Shown: one piece after another, positions 10,054 to 20,005 of the stretch | How positions within the stretch are numbered: position 1 is the stretch's first letter | Layout: the number at the start of each line of letters is the position of its first letter | Source: Pseudomonas chlororaphis | GTDB lineage: Bacteria; Pseudomonadota; Gammaproteobacteria; Pseudomonadales; Pseudomonadaceae | Length of the DNA stretch: 64,000 nucleotides | NCBI RefSeq assembly: GCF_000783395.1 | Contig: NZ_JSFK01000001.1 | Coordinates: 1-64,000 of the forward strand | Reading direction: 5' to 3' | The notes under the pieces: generated by a model | What the model saw: the letters and a program-made list of their open reading frames with translations, nothing else | Databases searched by the model: none | What the model was told of the DNA's origin: nothing | Program-made: the position numbers and the translations under genes

Positions 10054-11318
10054 ACCTGTTCAGATCGAATAGCCGCCCAACGCTGGGCTCGGTCATTGGC
10101 CGAGGGCATTTGACGGTCGCGCTGGTGGGCGTGGCGATGGCCAGCGTTTCGCTGACGTTGCTCGGCGTACTGGCTTTACGGGTGTACGCCGATCACAACC
10201 TGCACTTGATCGCCCGTTCGATCAGCTACACCGTGGAAGCTGCGGTGGTGTTCAACGACAAGGCGGCCGCCAACGAATCGCTGGCGCTGATTGCCTCCGC
10301 CGAAGAGGTCGCTGATGCCCAGGTGCTGGACAGTCAGGGACAACTGCTCGCGCATTGGCAACGCCCGGAAAACGGTTTGTTCTCTGAGCTGGAAATGCAG
10401 ATCACCCGCGCCGTCCTGGAAAGGCCTGTCAGTCTGCCGATCGAGCATCAGGACCGTGAAATCGGTCGTGTACTGCTCACTGGCCATGGCGGCAGTCTTA
10501 TGCGCTTTCTGCTCAGCGGTCTGGCGGGGATCATCCTCTGCACCGCGATCAGCGCCTGGGTTGCGCTCTACCTGGCGCGTCGCCAGTTACGCGCGATCAC
10601 CGGTCCTCTGCGCAGTCTGGCCAATGTGGCCCACGCCGCCCGTAGCGAGCGCGCACTGGACCGTCGCGTGCCGCCAGCGCAGATCGCCGAACTCGACAAC
10701 CTCGGCAATGACTTCAACGCCTTGCTCGATGAACTGGAATCGTGGCAAACCCATCTGCAAAACGAAAACGAAACCCTCGCTCACCAGGCCAGCCACGACA
10801 GCCTGACCGGGCTGCCGAACCGTGCCTTTTTCGAGGGGCGCTTGATCCGCGCGTTGCGCAATGCCGGCAAACACGATGAGCGTGTTGCTGTGTTGTTTCT
10901 CGACAGTGACCGCTTCAAAGGCATCAACGACAACTTCGGCCATGCGGCGGGTGATGCGGTGCTGGTGGCGGTGGCCAATCGCGTTCGTACGCAGTTGCGC
11001 GAAGAAGATCTGGTGGCGCGGCTGGGCGGTGACGAGTTCGCCGTGCTGCTCACGCCGCTGCACACGGTCGAAGATGCCGAGCGTATTGCCGACAAGATCC
11101 TCGCCAGCATGGACATGCCCATCGCGCTGCCGGGCGACACCAGTGTGGTGACCTCGCTCAGTATCGGCATAGCGGTTTTTCCCGATCATGGGATGACGCC
11201 GGGGGCCTTGCTCGATGCCGCCGATGCGGCGATGTATCAAGCCAAGCGTCTTTCGCGCGGCGCTCAATTCACGGCTGGGGCGGAGCACCCGGTCGATTCC
11301 GTTCAAACCAGGAGCTGA
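10050..11318 (+). CDS. yfiN: membrane diguanylate cyclase YfiN (TpbB)
   Basis: YfiN makes cyclic-di-GMP from two GTP and drives exopolysaccharide production and attachment when released from YfiR. The 422-residue product has a membrane helix near residues 23-45, a periplasmic sensor region, a second helix near 152-175, a HAMP linker (about 177-235) and a GGDEF domain. The active-site GGDEF is at 326-330. An RxxD product-inhibition site (R317, D320) is present at the usual spacing, so the cyclase should be active and feedback-inhibited. It overlaps yfiR by four bases, and yfiB follows after five. Confidence 0.95.
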   Translation: MNLFRSNSRPTLGSVIGRGHLTVALVGVAMASVSLTLLGVLALRVYADHNLHLIARSISYTVEAAVVFNDKAAANESLALIASAEEVADAQVLDSQGQLLAHWQRPENGLFSELEMQITRAVLERPVSLPIEHQDREIGRVLLTGHGGSLMRFLLSGLAGIILCTAISAWVALYLARRQLRAITGPLRSLANVAHAARSERALDRRVPPAQIAELDNLGNDFNALLDELESWQTHLQNENETLAHQASHDSLTGLPNRAFFEGRLIRALRNAGKHDERVAVLFLDSDRFKGINDNFGHAAGDAVLVAVANRVRTQLREEDLVARLGGDEFAVLLTPLHTVEDAERIADKILASMDMPIALPGDTSVVTSLSIGIAVFPDHGMTPGALLDAADAAMYQAKRLSRGAQFTAGAEHPVDSVQTRS

Positions 11319-11323
11319 TTCTC

Positions 11324-11818
11324 GTGTTCACACTGTCCATTCGATCTTTTTACGCTGTGCTGTTGATGGCCGTACTGGCCCTGACCGGTTGCCAGACCGC
11401 CCCGCAAAAAGGCCTGACCCCGGCGCAAGTCGCCGTGCTCAAACAACAGGGCTTTGAGTTGACCGACGAGGGCTGGGAGTTTGGCCTGTCCGGCAAAGTG
11501 CTGTTTGGCAGCGACGTCGAAAGCCTGAACCAGCAAAGCACCGAGATCGTCGAGCGCATCGGTAAGGCCCTGCTGAGTGTCGGCATCGAGCGCGTGCGGG
11601 TCGATGGCCACACCGACGCATCGGGCAAAGAGACGTACAACCAGCAACTGTCGCTGCGCCGTGCCAAGAGTGTCGCCAAAGTGCTGGGCACGGTTGGCAT
11701 GAAGCAAGAAAACATCCAGCTACAGGGCCTGGGCAGCAAAGAGCCGGTGGCGTCCAACGATACGGCGGCCGGTCGCACGGAAAACCGCCGTGTGTCGATT
11801 GTGGTCAGCGCCGACTAG
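11324..11818 (+). CDS. yfiB: OmpA-like lipoprotein YfiB
   Basis: YfiB is an outer-membrane lipoprotein that sequesters YfiR at the peptidoglycan and so activates YfiN. The 164-residue product starts at a GTG with AGGAG nine bases upstream. It carries a lipobox ending in Cys23 (LALTGC) and a C-terminal OmpA/peptidoglycan-binding domain with the motif VDGHTDASGKETYNQQLSLR. It completes the yfiR-yfiN-yfiB operon. Its stop overlaps the stop of the convergent LysR gene by four bases. Confidence 0.93.
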   Translation: MFTLSIRSFYAVLLMAVLALTGCQTAPQKGLTPAQVAVLKQQGFELTDEGWEFGLSGKVLFGSDVESLNQQSTEIVERIGKALLSVGIERVRVDGHTDASGKETYNQQLSLRRAKSVAKVLGTVGMKQENIQLQGLGSKEPVASNDTAAGRTENRRVSIVVSAD

Positions 11819-12762
11819 TCGGCGAACTGCATGTCGCCGGTCTGCCCCATCAGCAGACCCTGATTACGCTCCGTCACCTCACGGATGTAATCCCACAACA
11901 GGGTGATCCGTTTCAACTTGCGCAGATCCTCCCGGCAGTACATCCAGAACTGCCGGGTGATGTCGATTTCCTCCGGCAGTACCGGCAGCAGACGCGGATC
12001 CTGCGCGGCGAGGAAGCACGGCAATATCGCCAGCGAGCGCCCCTGCTGCGCCGCGACGAACTGCGCGATCACGCTGGTGCTGCGCAAGTTGGCGCTGGCG
12101 CCGGGCAGCACGTTCGCCAGGTACAGCAGCTCCGAGCTGAACGCCAGGTCATCCACATAACTGATGAATTGATGCTTGCCCAAGTCTGCCGGGCGGCGGA
12201 TCGGTGGGTGTTGGTCCAGATAATCCTGGGTCGCGTAGAGCTGCAAACGGTAGTCGCAGAGTTTGCAGCACACGTACGGCCCATGCTCCGGCCGTTCCAG
12301 CGCAATAACGATGTCGGCCTCGCGCTTGGAGAGACTGATGAAGTGCGGCAGCGGCAGGATGTCCACCGAGATGGCCGGGTAGGCGTCGACGAAATGGCTC
12401 AGTTGCGGGGTGATGAAAAAGCTGCCGAAGCCTTCGGTGCAACCCATGCGCACATGCCCGGACAACGCCACGCCGGAGCCTGACACCTGCTCGCAGGCCA
12501 TGTGCAATGTGCTTTCGATCGACTCGGCATAACCGAGCAAACGCTGGCCTTCGGTGGTCAGGACGAAGCCGCTGGTCCGCGACTTCTCGAACAGCAAAGT
12601 ACCGAGTGCCGCTTCCAGCGAACTGATCCGCCGCGACACCGTGGTGTAGTCGACAGCCAGCCGTTTGGCAGCAGTGCTGGCCTTGCGGGTGCGGGCGACT
12701 TCGAGGAAAAACTTGAGATCGTCCCAGTTCAGCGAACCTAGAGAGGTGATGTTTTTTTGCAT
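11815..12762 (-). CDS. LysR-family regulator, probably of mmsAB
   Basis: The 315-residue protein has an N-terminal winged HTH (LNWDDLKFFLEVARTRKAS..., TTVSRRISSLE) followed by a LysR substrate-binding domain. The frame is open to 12831, but the ATG at 12762 gives the usual LysR N-terminus. It is divergently transcribed from mmsA with about 150 bases between them, the classic layout of a LysR regulator and its target. In P. aeruginosa the named regulator of mmsAB is the AraC-type MmsR, so this gene is a different protein in the equivalent place. Its inducer is unknown; a valine-pathway intermediate is a guess. Confidence 0.85.
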   Translation of the reverse strand: MQKNITSLGSLNWDDLKFFLEVARTRKASTAAKRLAVDYTTVSRRISSLEAALGTLLFEKSRTSGFVLTTEGQRLLGYAESIESTLHMACEQVSGSGVALSGHVRMGCTEGFGSFFITPQLSHFVDAYPAISVDILPLPHFISLSKREADIVIALERPEHGPYVCCKLCDYRLQLYATQDYLDQHPPIRRPADLGKHQFISYVDDLAFSSELLYLANVLPGASANLRSTSVIAQFVAAQQGRSLAILPCFLAAQDPRLLPVLPEEIDITRQFWMYCREDLRKLKRITLLWDYIREVTERNQGLLMGQTGDMQFAD

Positions 12763-12778
12763 GATGGACGGGCTTATA

Positions 12779-12805
12779 TGTGCGTTCTTATTAGAAGTTT
12801 GCACA
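12779..12805. promoter_or_regulatory. dyad TGTGC-N17-GCACA between the LysR gene and mmsA
   Basis: The outer arms TGTGC and GCACA enclose an inner TTCT-TATT-AGAA dyad. The site lies 17 bases before the LysR start and about 107 before mmsA. Interrupted dyads of this kind are typical LysR operators. That it binds the adjacent LysR protein is inferred from position. Confidence 0.4.
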
Positions 12806-12911
12806 TCTATACTCCAAAAACAGTCCGACAACCAATTCGTGACACACGCCTCATCTCAAGGCGAACCCTTCGCCTTGGCTCCTATGATAAAAACAAGTTT
12901 CGGAGACCAGC

Positions 12912-14438
<1,527 letters not shown>

Positions 14439-14447
14439 GGAATGGCC

Positions 14448-15350
14448 ATGAAAATCGCATTTATCGGTCTGGGCAACATGGGCGCGCCGATGGCGCGCAA
14501 CCTGATCAAGGCCGGCCATTCGCTGAGCCTGGTCGACCTGAACAAAACCGTGCTGGCGGAGCTGGAGCAACTGGGCGGGACCATTCGTGCTTCGGCGCGT
14601 GAGGCTGCCGAGGATGCCGAACTGGTGATCACCATGCTGCCGGCCGCGGTGCATGTGCGCAGTGTCTGGCTCGGTGAGGACGGTGTGCTGGCTGGCATTC
14701 GCCAAGGTGTCCCAGCGGTAGATTGCAGCACCATTGATCCGCAGACCGCTCGCGATGTGGCTGCCGCTGCGGCGAAACAAGGCGTGGCCATGGCCGATGC
14801 GCCGGTGTCCGGTGGCACTGGCGGTGCAACGGCAGGCACGCTGACCTTTATGGTTGGCGCCACCCCTGAACTGTTCTCCACCCTGCAACCGGTGCTGGCG
14901 CAAATGGGCCGCAACATTGTGCATTGCGGTGAAGTCGGCACCGGGCAGATCGCCAAAATCTGCAACAACCTGCTGCTGGCGATCTCGATGGTCGGCGTCA
15001 GCGAGGCGATGGCGCTGGGCGATGCACTGGGCATCGACACGACGGTGCTGGCCGGGATCATCAATAGCTCAACCGGACGTTGCTGGAGTTCGGAAATGTA
15101 CAACCCGTGGCCGGGGATCGTCGAAACGGCGCCGGCCTCGCGTGGTTATACCGGTGGATTCGGTGCCGAACTGATGCTCAAGGATCTGGGTCTGGCGACC
15201 GAAGCGGCGCGTCAGGCGCATCAGCCGGTGGTGCTCGGCGCGGTGGCGCAGCAGTTGTATCAGGCGATGAGTCAGCGCGGGGACGGCGGGAAAGATTTCT
15301 CGGCGATCATCAACAGCTATCGCAAGCCTGCAATAGAAGGACAGCGCTGA
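14448..15350 (+). CDS. mmsB: 3-hydroxyisobutyrate dehydrogenase
   Basis: MmsB oxidises 3-hydroxyisobutyrate to methylmalonate semialdehyde with NAD+, feeding MmsA. The 300-residue product opens with a Rossmann motif GLGNMG (residues 7-12) and contains the family motif DAPVSGGTGGA and a catalytic-lysine region GQIAKICNN. GAGG at 14437-14440 is well spaced for the ATG at 14448 and too close to the ATG at 14442, so the later start is chosen. A BIME and then a strong terminator (15472-15507) follow. Confidence 0.95.
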   Translation: MKIAFIGLGNMGAPMARNLIKAGHSLSLVDLNKTVLAELEQLGGTIRASAREAAEDAELVITMLPAAVHVRSVWLGEDGVLAGIRQGVPAVDCSTIDPQTARDVAAAAAKQGVAMADAPVSGGTGGATAGTLTFMVGATPELFSTLQPVLAQMGRNIVHCGEVGTGQIAKICNNLLLAISMVGVSEAMALGDALGIDTTVLAGIINSSTGRCWSSEMYNPWPGIVETAPASRGYTGGFGAELMLKDLGLATEAARQAHQPVVLGAVAQQLYQAMSQRGDGGKDFSAIINSYRKPAIEGQR

Positions 15351-15355
15351 ACAAA

Positions 15356-15446
15356 CTGTGGGAGCGAGCCTACTCGCGATGGCAGGGTGTCAGTCAATCT
15401 GACTGTGCCAGATCCACCGCAATCGCTAGCAGGCTAGCTCCCACAG
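15356..15446. repeat. REP pair (BIME), GTGGGAGCGAGCC type
   Basis: Two inverted REP arms (CTGTGGGAGCGAGCC... and ...GGCTAGCTCCCACAG) face each other across about 35 bases just after mmsB. They belong to the intergenic REP families common in the P. fluorescens group. Confidence 0.85.
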
Positions 15447-15471
15447 GGATTTGAGTGAATCTGGGACATTT

Positions 15472-15507
15472 GCCGGGAAATCACGTCGGGTGATCTCCCG
15501 GCTTTTT
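15472..15507 (+). terminator. rho-independent terminator after mmsAB
   Basis: GCCGGGAAATCAC and GTGATCTCCCGGC form a 13-base stem with one mismatch and a short loop, followed by TTTTT at 15503-15507. It ends the mmsAB transcript and lies just before the 3' end of the convergent cupin gene. Confidence 0.85.
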
Positions 15508-15510
15508 GCA

Positions 15511-15861
15511 TCAGGCAAACACGAAATATTTGCGCACAGTCTCAACCACTTCCCACGTACCTTTCATGCCCGGCTCAACCACGAAGATATCGCCGGCACG
15601 CAGGTGGATCGGCGCCATGCCGTCCGGGGTGATCACGCAGTAGCCTTCCTGGAAATGGCAGTACTCCCACTTCACATAATCGACGCGCCATTTGCCCGGT
15701 GTGCAGATCCATGTGCCCATGATCTTGCTGCCGTCTTCGCTGGTGTAGGCGTTGAGGTTGACGGTGTGCGGGTCGCCTTCAAGTTTTTCCCATTTGCAGG
15801 CATCGAGTACCGGCAGCGGATGGGTGTCGCGCAGAACAGTGATAGGGGCGGTCGCGGTCAT
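15511..15861 (-). CDS. small cupin-domain protein (Cupin_3 / DUF861 type)
   Basis: The 116-residue protein is a single cupin of the Cupin_3 (DUF861) group. Visible elements are the tryptophan-rich WEYCHFQEGYCVITPDG and the second strand motif HLRAGDIFVVEPGMKGTWEV. The start at 15861 (MTATAPITV) is chosen over an in-frame ATG at 15900, because the shorter product has the usual family N-terminus. Members include ureidoglycine-related enzymes and many of unknown role. It stands alone, convergent with mmsB, and its substrate cannot be assigned. Confidence 0.75.
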   Translation of the reverse strand: MTATAPITVLRDTHPLPVLDACKWEKLEGDPHTVNLNAYTSEDGSKIMGTWICTPGKWRVDYVKWEYCHFQEGYCVITPDGMAPIHLRAGDIFVVEPGMKGTWEVVETVRKYFVFA

Positions 15862-15968
15862 GAGGACTCCGGGCAGTGGGCTTGAGAAATGAACTCGCAC
15901 CCTATAGCGCCCGGTCAGTGCTCAGTTGTCTGGGGTCGACATCGAACTGCTCAGAAACGCGCGCAGGC

Positions 15969-16340
15969 TCAGAGTTTTTCCAGCGGGCATTCGGCTCGGG
16001 CCTGTTCGAGGCTGGATTCGAATACCTCCAGTTGCGCGAATTGCCGGGTGAGTTCGGCCAGGGTGTTGCTGATTTCGCGTTTCTTCGCCTCGATGGCCTG
16101 CTGCGCACGTGCCCAAGGCATTGCCTCACCCTGATGGTCGGCGAAAATCACCTGCAATTCCTTGAGACGAAAACCCATGTCTTTGGCGCATTTGATGAAC
16201 ACCAGCAACTCGACGGTCTGCTGATCGTAGAGGCGGTAATTGCCCTGCCGCCGGGGCTTGGGCAGCAGGCCGATCGATTCGTAATGACGGATGCTTTTAA
16301 TGGTGGTGCCGGAGCGTTGCGCGGCTTGGCCGATGTACAT
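15969..16340 (-). CDS. MerR-family transcriptional regulator
   Basis: The 123-residue protein starts MYIGQAAQRSGTTIKSIRHYESIGLLP, the winged-helix signature of MerR regulators, followed by a dimerisation coiled coil. No cysteine cluster of the CueR or MerR metal sensors is evident in the C-terminal half, so metal sensing is not supported; the CadR/SoxR-like subtypes are also not supported. A flavodoxin-fold oxidoreductase gene is next upstream, on the same strand and separated by 47 bases. A redox or electrophile response is possible but inferred. Confidence 0.85.
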   Translation of the reverse strand: MYIGQAAQRSGTTIKSIRHYESIGLLPKPRRQGNYRLYDQQTVELLVFIKCAKDMGFRLKELQVIFADHQGEAMPWARAQQAIEAKKREISNTLAELTRQFAQLEVFESSLEQARAECPLEKL

Positions 16341-16387
16341 AGAAGTCCTTTTTCAATGGGAAACAGCGCGCTGCATTATCAGCAGAG

Positions 16388-16963
16388 TCAGTGAGCGGCG
16401 ATAGCCTGTGCCTGCCGTAGCCAGGTATTTCGCTGCTGGTCACTTGAGCCAAGAACCGGGCCAAACGTCAGGGTGCGCAACGGTTTGATCCCGCAGAATT
16501 CCAGCGTGGTCTTGCGTACCTGATGCAGACCGGGCATGCGATAAAACCAGCGGTAGTACCAGGGCGGCGTGTCCATGGTCACCAGTAAATGCGCGGTGCG
16601 ACCCTTGAGCAGCTTATCGGGGAAGGCTTTGCCTTTACGGTATTTGAAGGCAAACCCCGGTAGAAACACGCGATCAAAAAAACCTTTGAGCAACGCCGGA
16701 ATCCCACCCCACCAGATCGGGTAAACCAGCGTCAGATGTTCGGCCCAAAGGATGTCGGACTGCGCCGCGCTCAAGGCCTCTTCCAGCACCTGAATCTGTT
16801 GGTAACCTTCGCGCAGCACCGGGTCAAAATCCAGTTCGCCGAGGCGTAACTGACGAACTTCGTGGCCGGCGTCGATCGCTGACTGGACGTAACGCTCGGC
16901 CAGTGCGGCGCAGAAACTCGTGCCGGATGGATGACCGAGAATCAGCAGAATGCGTTTGCCCAT
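16388..16963 (-). CDS. NAD(P)H oxidoreductase, Flavodoxin_2 (NQO1-like) family
   Basis: The 191-residue protein begins KRILLILGHPSGTSFCAALA, the FMN/FAD-binding loop of Flavodoxin_2 quinone reductases. It also has the family segment LVYPIWWGGIPALLKGFFDRV. Such enzymes reduce quinones or other electrophiles by two electrons in the cytoplasm. A MerR gene lies immediately downstream on the same strand and may control it. KefF-like or MdaB-like ancillary functions cannot be distinguished here. Confidence 0.8.
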   Translation of the reverse strand: MGKRILLILGHPSGTSFCAALAERYVQSAIDAGHEVRQLRLGELDFDPVLREGYQQIQVLEEALSAAQSDILWAEHLTLVYPIWWGGIPALLKGFFDRVFLPGFAFKYRKGKAFPDKLLKGRTAHLLVTMDTPPWYYRWFYRMPGLHQVRKTTLEFCGIKPLRTLTFGPVLGSSDQQRNTWLRQAQAIAAH

Positions 16964-17008
16964 CGTCGTTGTCCGTGCTGAAGAAAAGCCAAGGATGAAG
17001 TCTGCCCC

Positions 17009-17890
17009 TTAGGGGAGAGTCAAGGCGTGCAGCAGGGCTTTGGCGTAACCCGGCAGGGCGGTGAAATCCTTGGCGCACAGCATCAAGGTGCGGCGCGCCC
17101 AGGGTTCGTTCAATGTCACGCTGTTGAATGAGCGCTGCCCCGCGCGTTCGACGGCGGCCAGCGGCACGATGGCCAGCCCGGCGCCACGGCCGACCATGCG
17201 CATTACCCCATCGAAACCGTCGGCACGGATACGTACCTGCATTCGCGCGCCGCTGTGCAGGGCTTGTTCCTCCAGGTAAATCGCCAGAGCGCTGTCGGCG
17301 CTGAGTCCTACGAAGTCATGGTGCAAAGCGTCGCTGAAACTGACCTCAGTGGCGTCAGACAATGTGTGGTCGAGAGGCAGAATCAGCACCAGCGGATCGT
17401 CGCGAAATGGCTGGGTCTGCAGGTCGCTGGTGTCCACTGCGTCGGACACAATCCCTAAATCCGCCGCACCCTGGCGCAGGGCGTGGGTGATGCGCGCGCT
17501 GGGCAGTTCCTGCAAATCGATGTCGAGATTGGGATGATCGTGCAGGAAGTCCGCGAGTACTTCCGGCAGGTATTCGGTGATTGCCGTGGTGTTGCACAGC
17601 AAGCGCACCTGACCTTTGACGCCTTGGGCATAGTCGGCCAGATCCTGCTGCAGGCGTTCGGCCTGCTGCAGGAGGATGCGTGCGTGTTGGGCCAGCGCTT
17701 TACCGGCCGGCGTCGGCGTGACGCCACGGCGGCCGCGCTCGAGAAACCCGGTGCCCAGCGACGCTTCCATCGCACGGATTCTGGCGCTGGCGGCGGCCAA
17801 GGATAAATGACTGCGGGCGGCGCCGGCGGTAATGTTGCCGGTGTCGAGGATGTGCAGGTAGAGGCGCAGGTCGGTGAGGTCGAAGTGCAT
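17009..17890 (-). CDS. LysR-family transcriptional regulator
   Basis: The 293-residue protein has the N-terminal LysR HTH (MHFDLTDLRLYLHILDTGNITAGAA) and a PBP2-type effector domain. The ATG at 17890 gives the canonical start; the open frame to 17968 runs through a hairpin repeat. It is divergent from the TauE/SafE exporter at 18054, with 163 bases between, so the exporter is the likely target. Confidence 0.87.
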   Translation of the reverse strand: MHFDLTDLRLYLHILDTGNITAGAARSHLSLAAASARIRAMEASLGTGFLERGRRGVTPTPAGKALAQHARILLQQAERLQQDLADYAQGVKGQVRLLCNTTAITEYLPEVLADFLHDHPNLDIDLQELPSARITHALRQGAADLGIVSDAVDTSDLQTQPFRDDPLVLILPLDHTLSDATEVSFSDALHHDFVGLSADSALAIYLEEQALHSGARMQVRIRADGFDGVMRMVGRGAGLAIVPLAAVERAGQRSFNSVTLNEPWARRTLMLCAKDFTALPGYAKALLHALTLP

Positions 17891-17925
17891 GATTGGCAGC
17901 CTCTGGTTTTTGTGGTGTCTGGGCT

Positions 17926-17957
17926 GGCCCCATCGCTGGCTTGCCAGCGATGAGGCC
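17926..17957. repeat. hairpin in the LysR / TauE intergenic region
   Basis: CATCGCTGGC-TT-GCCAGCGATG (17931-17952) is a perfect ten-base-arm palindrome with an almost complete GGCC/GGCC extension. The core CGCTGGC...GCCAGCG matches REP arms elsewhere in the window, so it is probably an isolated REP rather than an operator. Confidence 0.6.
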
Positions 17958-18053
17958 AACAGCTTCAAAAAAATATCAGCCTCTTGTCAGGAGAGAGGCA
18001 GCCTCAGTATATGGCAGATTTTCAGCCAACCCTGACTGGCGCAGAGTAGCGCC

Positions 18054-18818
18054 ATGAACACACTCACAGATTTCTACCAACACCTCGGTCTGGCGCTGTC
18101 TATGCTGGTCATCGCGACCTTCATTGTTGCCGGTCTGATCAAAGGCGTGATCGGCCTCGGCCTGCCCACCGTCGCCATGGGCTTGCTCGGTCTGGCTATG
18201 GCGCCGTCGCAGGCAGCCGCTTTGCTGATCATCCCGGCGACCCTGACCAATGTCTGGCAACTGGCATTCGGCGGGCATTTGAAAGGGCTGATCAAACGCC
18301 TCTGGCCGATGCTGTTGATGATCTTCTTCGGCACCGCAATCGGCACGTTAACGATCGGCATGGCCGGCGGACATTGGGTGGTGCGCGGGTTGGGCGCGGC
18401 GCTGTTGCTCTATGCGTTGAGTGGCTTGTTTCTGCCAACGCTGAGCATAAATCCGCGCCATGAAGGCTGGCTCGGTCCGGCGTGCGGTTTGCTCACGGGT
18501 GTCATCACCTCGGCCACCGGCGTCTTCGTGATTCCTGCGGTGCCGTACCTGCAAGCGCTGGGCTTGAGTCGCGATCAACTGGTGCAGGCGCTGGGCCTGT
18601 CATTCACCGTTTCGACGTTGGCACTGGCCGCTGGATTGCTCTGGCGTGGTGCCCTCGGTGGCGGCGAACTGGGTGCTTCGCTGCTGGCGCTGATCCCGGC
18701 CATTCTCGGTATGTTGCTTGGACAATGGCTGCGCGAACGCATTAGCGCGGTGCTGTTCAAGCGGGTGTTCTTTATCGGTCTGGGCGCGCTCGGCGCCCAT
18801 TTGTTGATCAGCGGTTAG
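18054..18818 (+). CDS. TauE/SafE family (TSUP) membrane exporter
   Basis: The 254-residue product is hydrophobic throughout, with about eight predicted membrane helices in two repeats. Each repeat has the glycine-rich motif of the TauE/SafE/TSUP family (LIKGVIGLGLPTVAMGLL; LTGVITSATGVFVIPAVPYL). Members move organosulfur compounds, sulfite or other anions across the inner membrane. No sulfur-metabolism gene is nearby, so the substrate is open. The 3' end overlaps the convergent monooxygenase gene by 11 bases. Confidence 0.85.
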   Translation: MNTLTDFYQHLGLALSMLVIATFIVAGLIKGVIGLGLPTVAMGLLGLAMAPSQAAALLIIPATLTNVWQLAFGGHLKGLIKRLWPMLLMIFFGTAIGTLTIGMAGGHWVVRGLGAALLLYALSGLFLPTLSINPRHEGWLGPACGLLTGVITSATGVFVIPAVPYLQALGLSRDQLVQALGLSFTVSTLALAAGLLWRGALGGGELGASLLALIPAILGMLLGQWLRERISAVLFKRVFFIGLGALGAHLLISG

Positions 18819-19122
18819 CCGAGGCTTCGCTGAGCATTTCGATCTGGCGGATATCAAAATCACGCTCCAGATAATCCATGCGCCGTTCAAAAAACGCCTT
18901 CATGTGCGGCAGATTCGAATGCACATTCAGGTGCGCTTGCGACGCCCAGATCTCGTAGAAGATAAACAGCGTCGGGTCTTCCTTGTCGCGCAGCATGTGG
19001 TACTCGATGCAGCCCGGCTCCGCGCGGCTTGGCTCAACATAGGCGCGAAACAGCGTTTCGAAGGCCTCGGCTTTTTCCGGGCGGGTCTTGGCGTGCAGGA
19101 TAAAACCCTGGCGTTCACTCAT
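18808..19122 (-). CDS. antibiotic biosynthesis monooxygenase (ABM) family protein
   Basis: The 104-residue protein is a single ABM ferredoxin-like domain: GFILHAKTRPEKAEAFETLFRA, EPGCIEYHMLRDKEDPTLFIFYEIWAS and a C-terminal HMKAFFER helix. Relatives such as YgiN act as quinol monooxygenases or small-molecule binders. GGAG lies eight bases before the ATG. It is divergent from an mdaB-like gene 185 bases away, and in other bacteria YgiN and MdaB form a quinone redox pair. Pairing here is inference. Confidence 0.8.
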   Translation of the reverse strand: MSERQGFILHAKTRPEKAEAFETLFRAYVEPSRAEPGCIEYHMLRDKEDPTLFIFYEIWASQAHLNVHSNLPHMKAFFERRMDYLERDFDIRQIEMLSEASANR

Positions 19123-19306
19123 CGCAGCAACTCCTCAAATTCCGATGGCCGCAAATGCTATGGCAACAATCGGTATTCGATTCGTGCTTTTTGATCAAAT
19201 GTATTTTGCGCAAAACCGGCTTATTCCGCGCGAGGCGGATCGTTAATCTGCCGCCATTCCAGTTTCCCTTCTCCATCCAGCCCAATGGCTGCGCCGAGGC
19301 TTTCTC

Positions 19307-19897
19307 ATGAAAAAAGTGCTGTTGCTCAATGGCGGTAAAAAATTCGCTCACTCCGACGGTCGCTACAACGCCACCCTGCACGAAGCCGCGCTGAGCGTGC
19401 TCGATCGCGGCGGCGTTGACGTCAAAACCACGTTCATCGACGAGGGTTACGACGTCGCTGAAGAAGTGGCCAAATTCCTCTGGGCCGACGTGATCATTTA
19501 TCAGATGCCAGGCTGGTGGATGGGCGCGCCATGGACGGTGAAAAAGTACCTCGACGAAGTTTTCACCGAAGGCCACGGCAGCCTCTACGCCAGCGATGGC
19601 CGCACCCGTTCCGATGCGTCGCAGAAGTACGGCAGCGGTGGCCTGATTCAGGGCAAGCAATACATGCTGTCGCTGACCTGGAACGCACCGCAGCAGGCCT
19701 TTGATGACCCGACTGATTTCTTTGAAGCCAAAGGCGTCGACGCGGTGTACTTCCCGTTTCACAAGGCCAATGAGTTTCTCGGCATGACCGGTTTGCCGAC
19801 GTTCCTCTGTGTCGACGTGATGAAACGCCCGAACATCGAGGCTGATGTGGCGCGGTATGAGCAGCATTTGACCGAGGTGTTTGGTCTCAAGGGCTGA
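19307..19897 (+). CDS. mdaB: MdaB-type NAD(P)H:quinone reductase
   Basis: The 196-residue protein matches MdaB (modulator of drug activity B), an FAD-dependent NADPH-quinone reductase that protects against quinones. It begins KKVLLLNGGKKFAHSDGRYN and contains YQMPGWWMGAPWTVKKYLDEV and the MdaB-typical SLTWNAPQQAFDDP and GMTGLPTFLCVDVM stretches. A LysR gene 109 bases downstream on the same strand may regulate it. Confidence 0.88.
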   Translation: MKKVLLLNGGKKFAHSDGRYNATLHEAALSVLDRGGVDVKTTFIDEGYDVAEEVAKFLWADVIIYQMPGWWMGAPWTVKKYLDEVFTEGHGSLYASDGRTRSDASQKYGSGGLIQGKQYMLSLTWNAPQQAFDDPTDFFEAKGVDAVYFPFHKANEFLGMTGLPTFLCVDVMKRPNIEADVARYEQHLTEVFGLKG

Positions 19898-19927
19898 ATG
19901 GTTTCGGGCTACTATCGGTGGTAACAG

Positions 19928-19959
19928 CAAAAGATCGCAGCCTGCGGCAGCTCCTACAG
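19928..19959. repeat. single REP element, GATCGCAGCCTGCGGCAGCTCC type
   Basis: AAAAGATCGCAGCCTGCGGCAGCTCCTACA sits between the mdaB-like gene and the next LysR gene. The same core recurs as paired copies at 34068-34157 and 60336-60422; here only one arm is complete. Confidence 0.75.
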
Positions 19960-20005
19960 AGAGTTGCAGTCATCTGCGATCTTGGCGATTTAAAAGAGGA
20001 CACCC

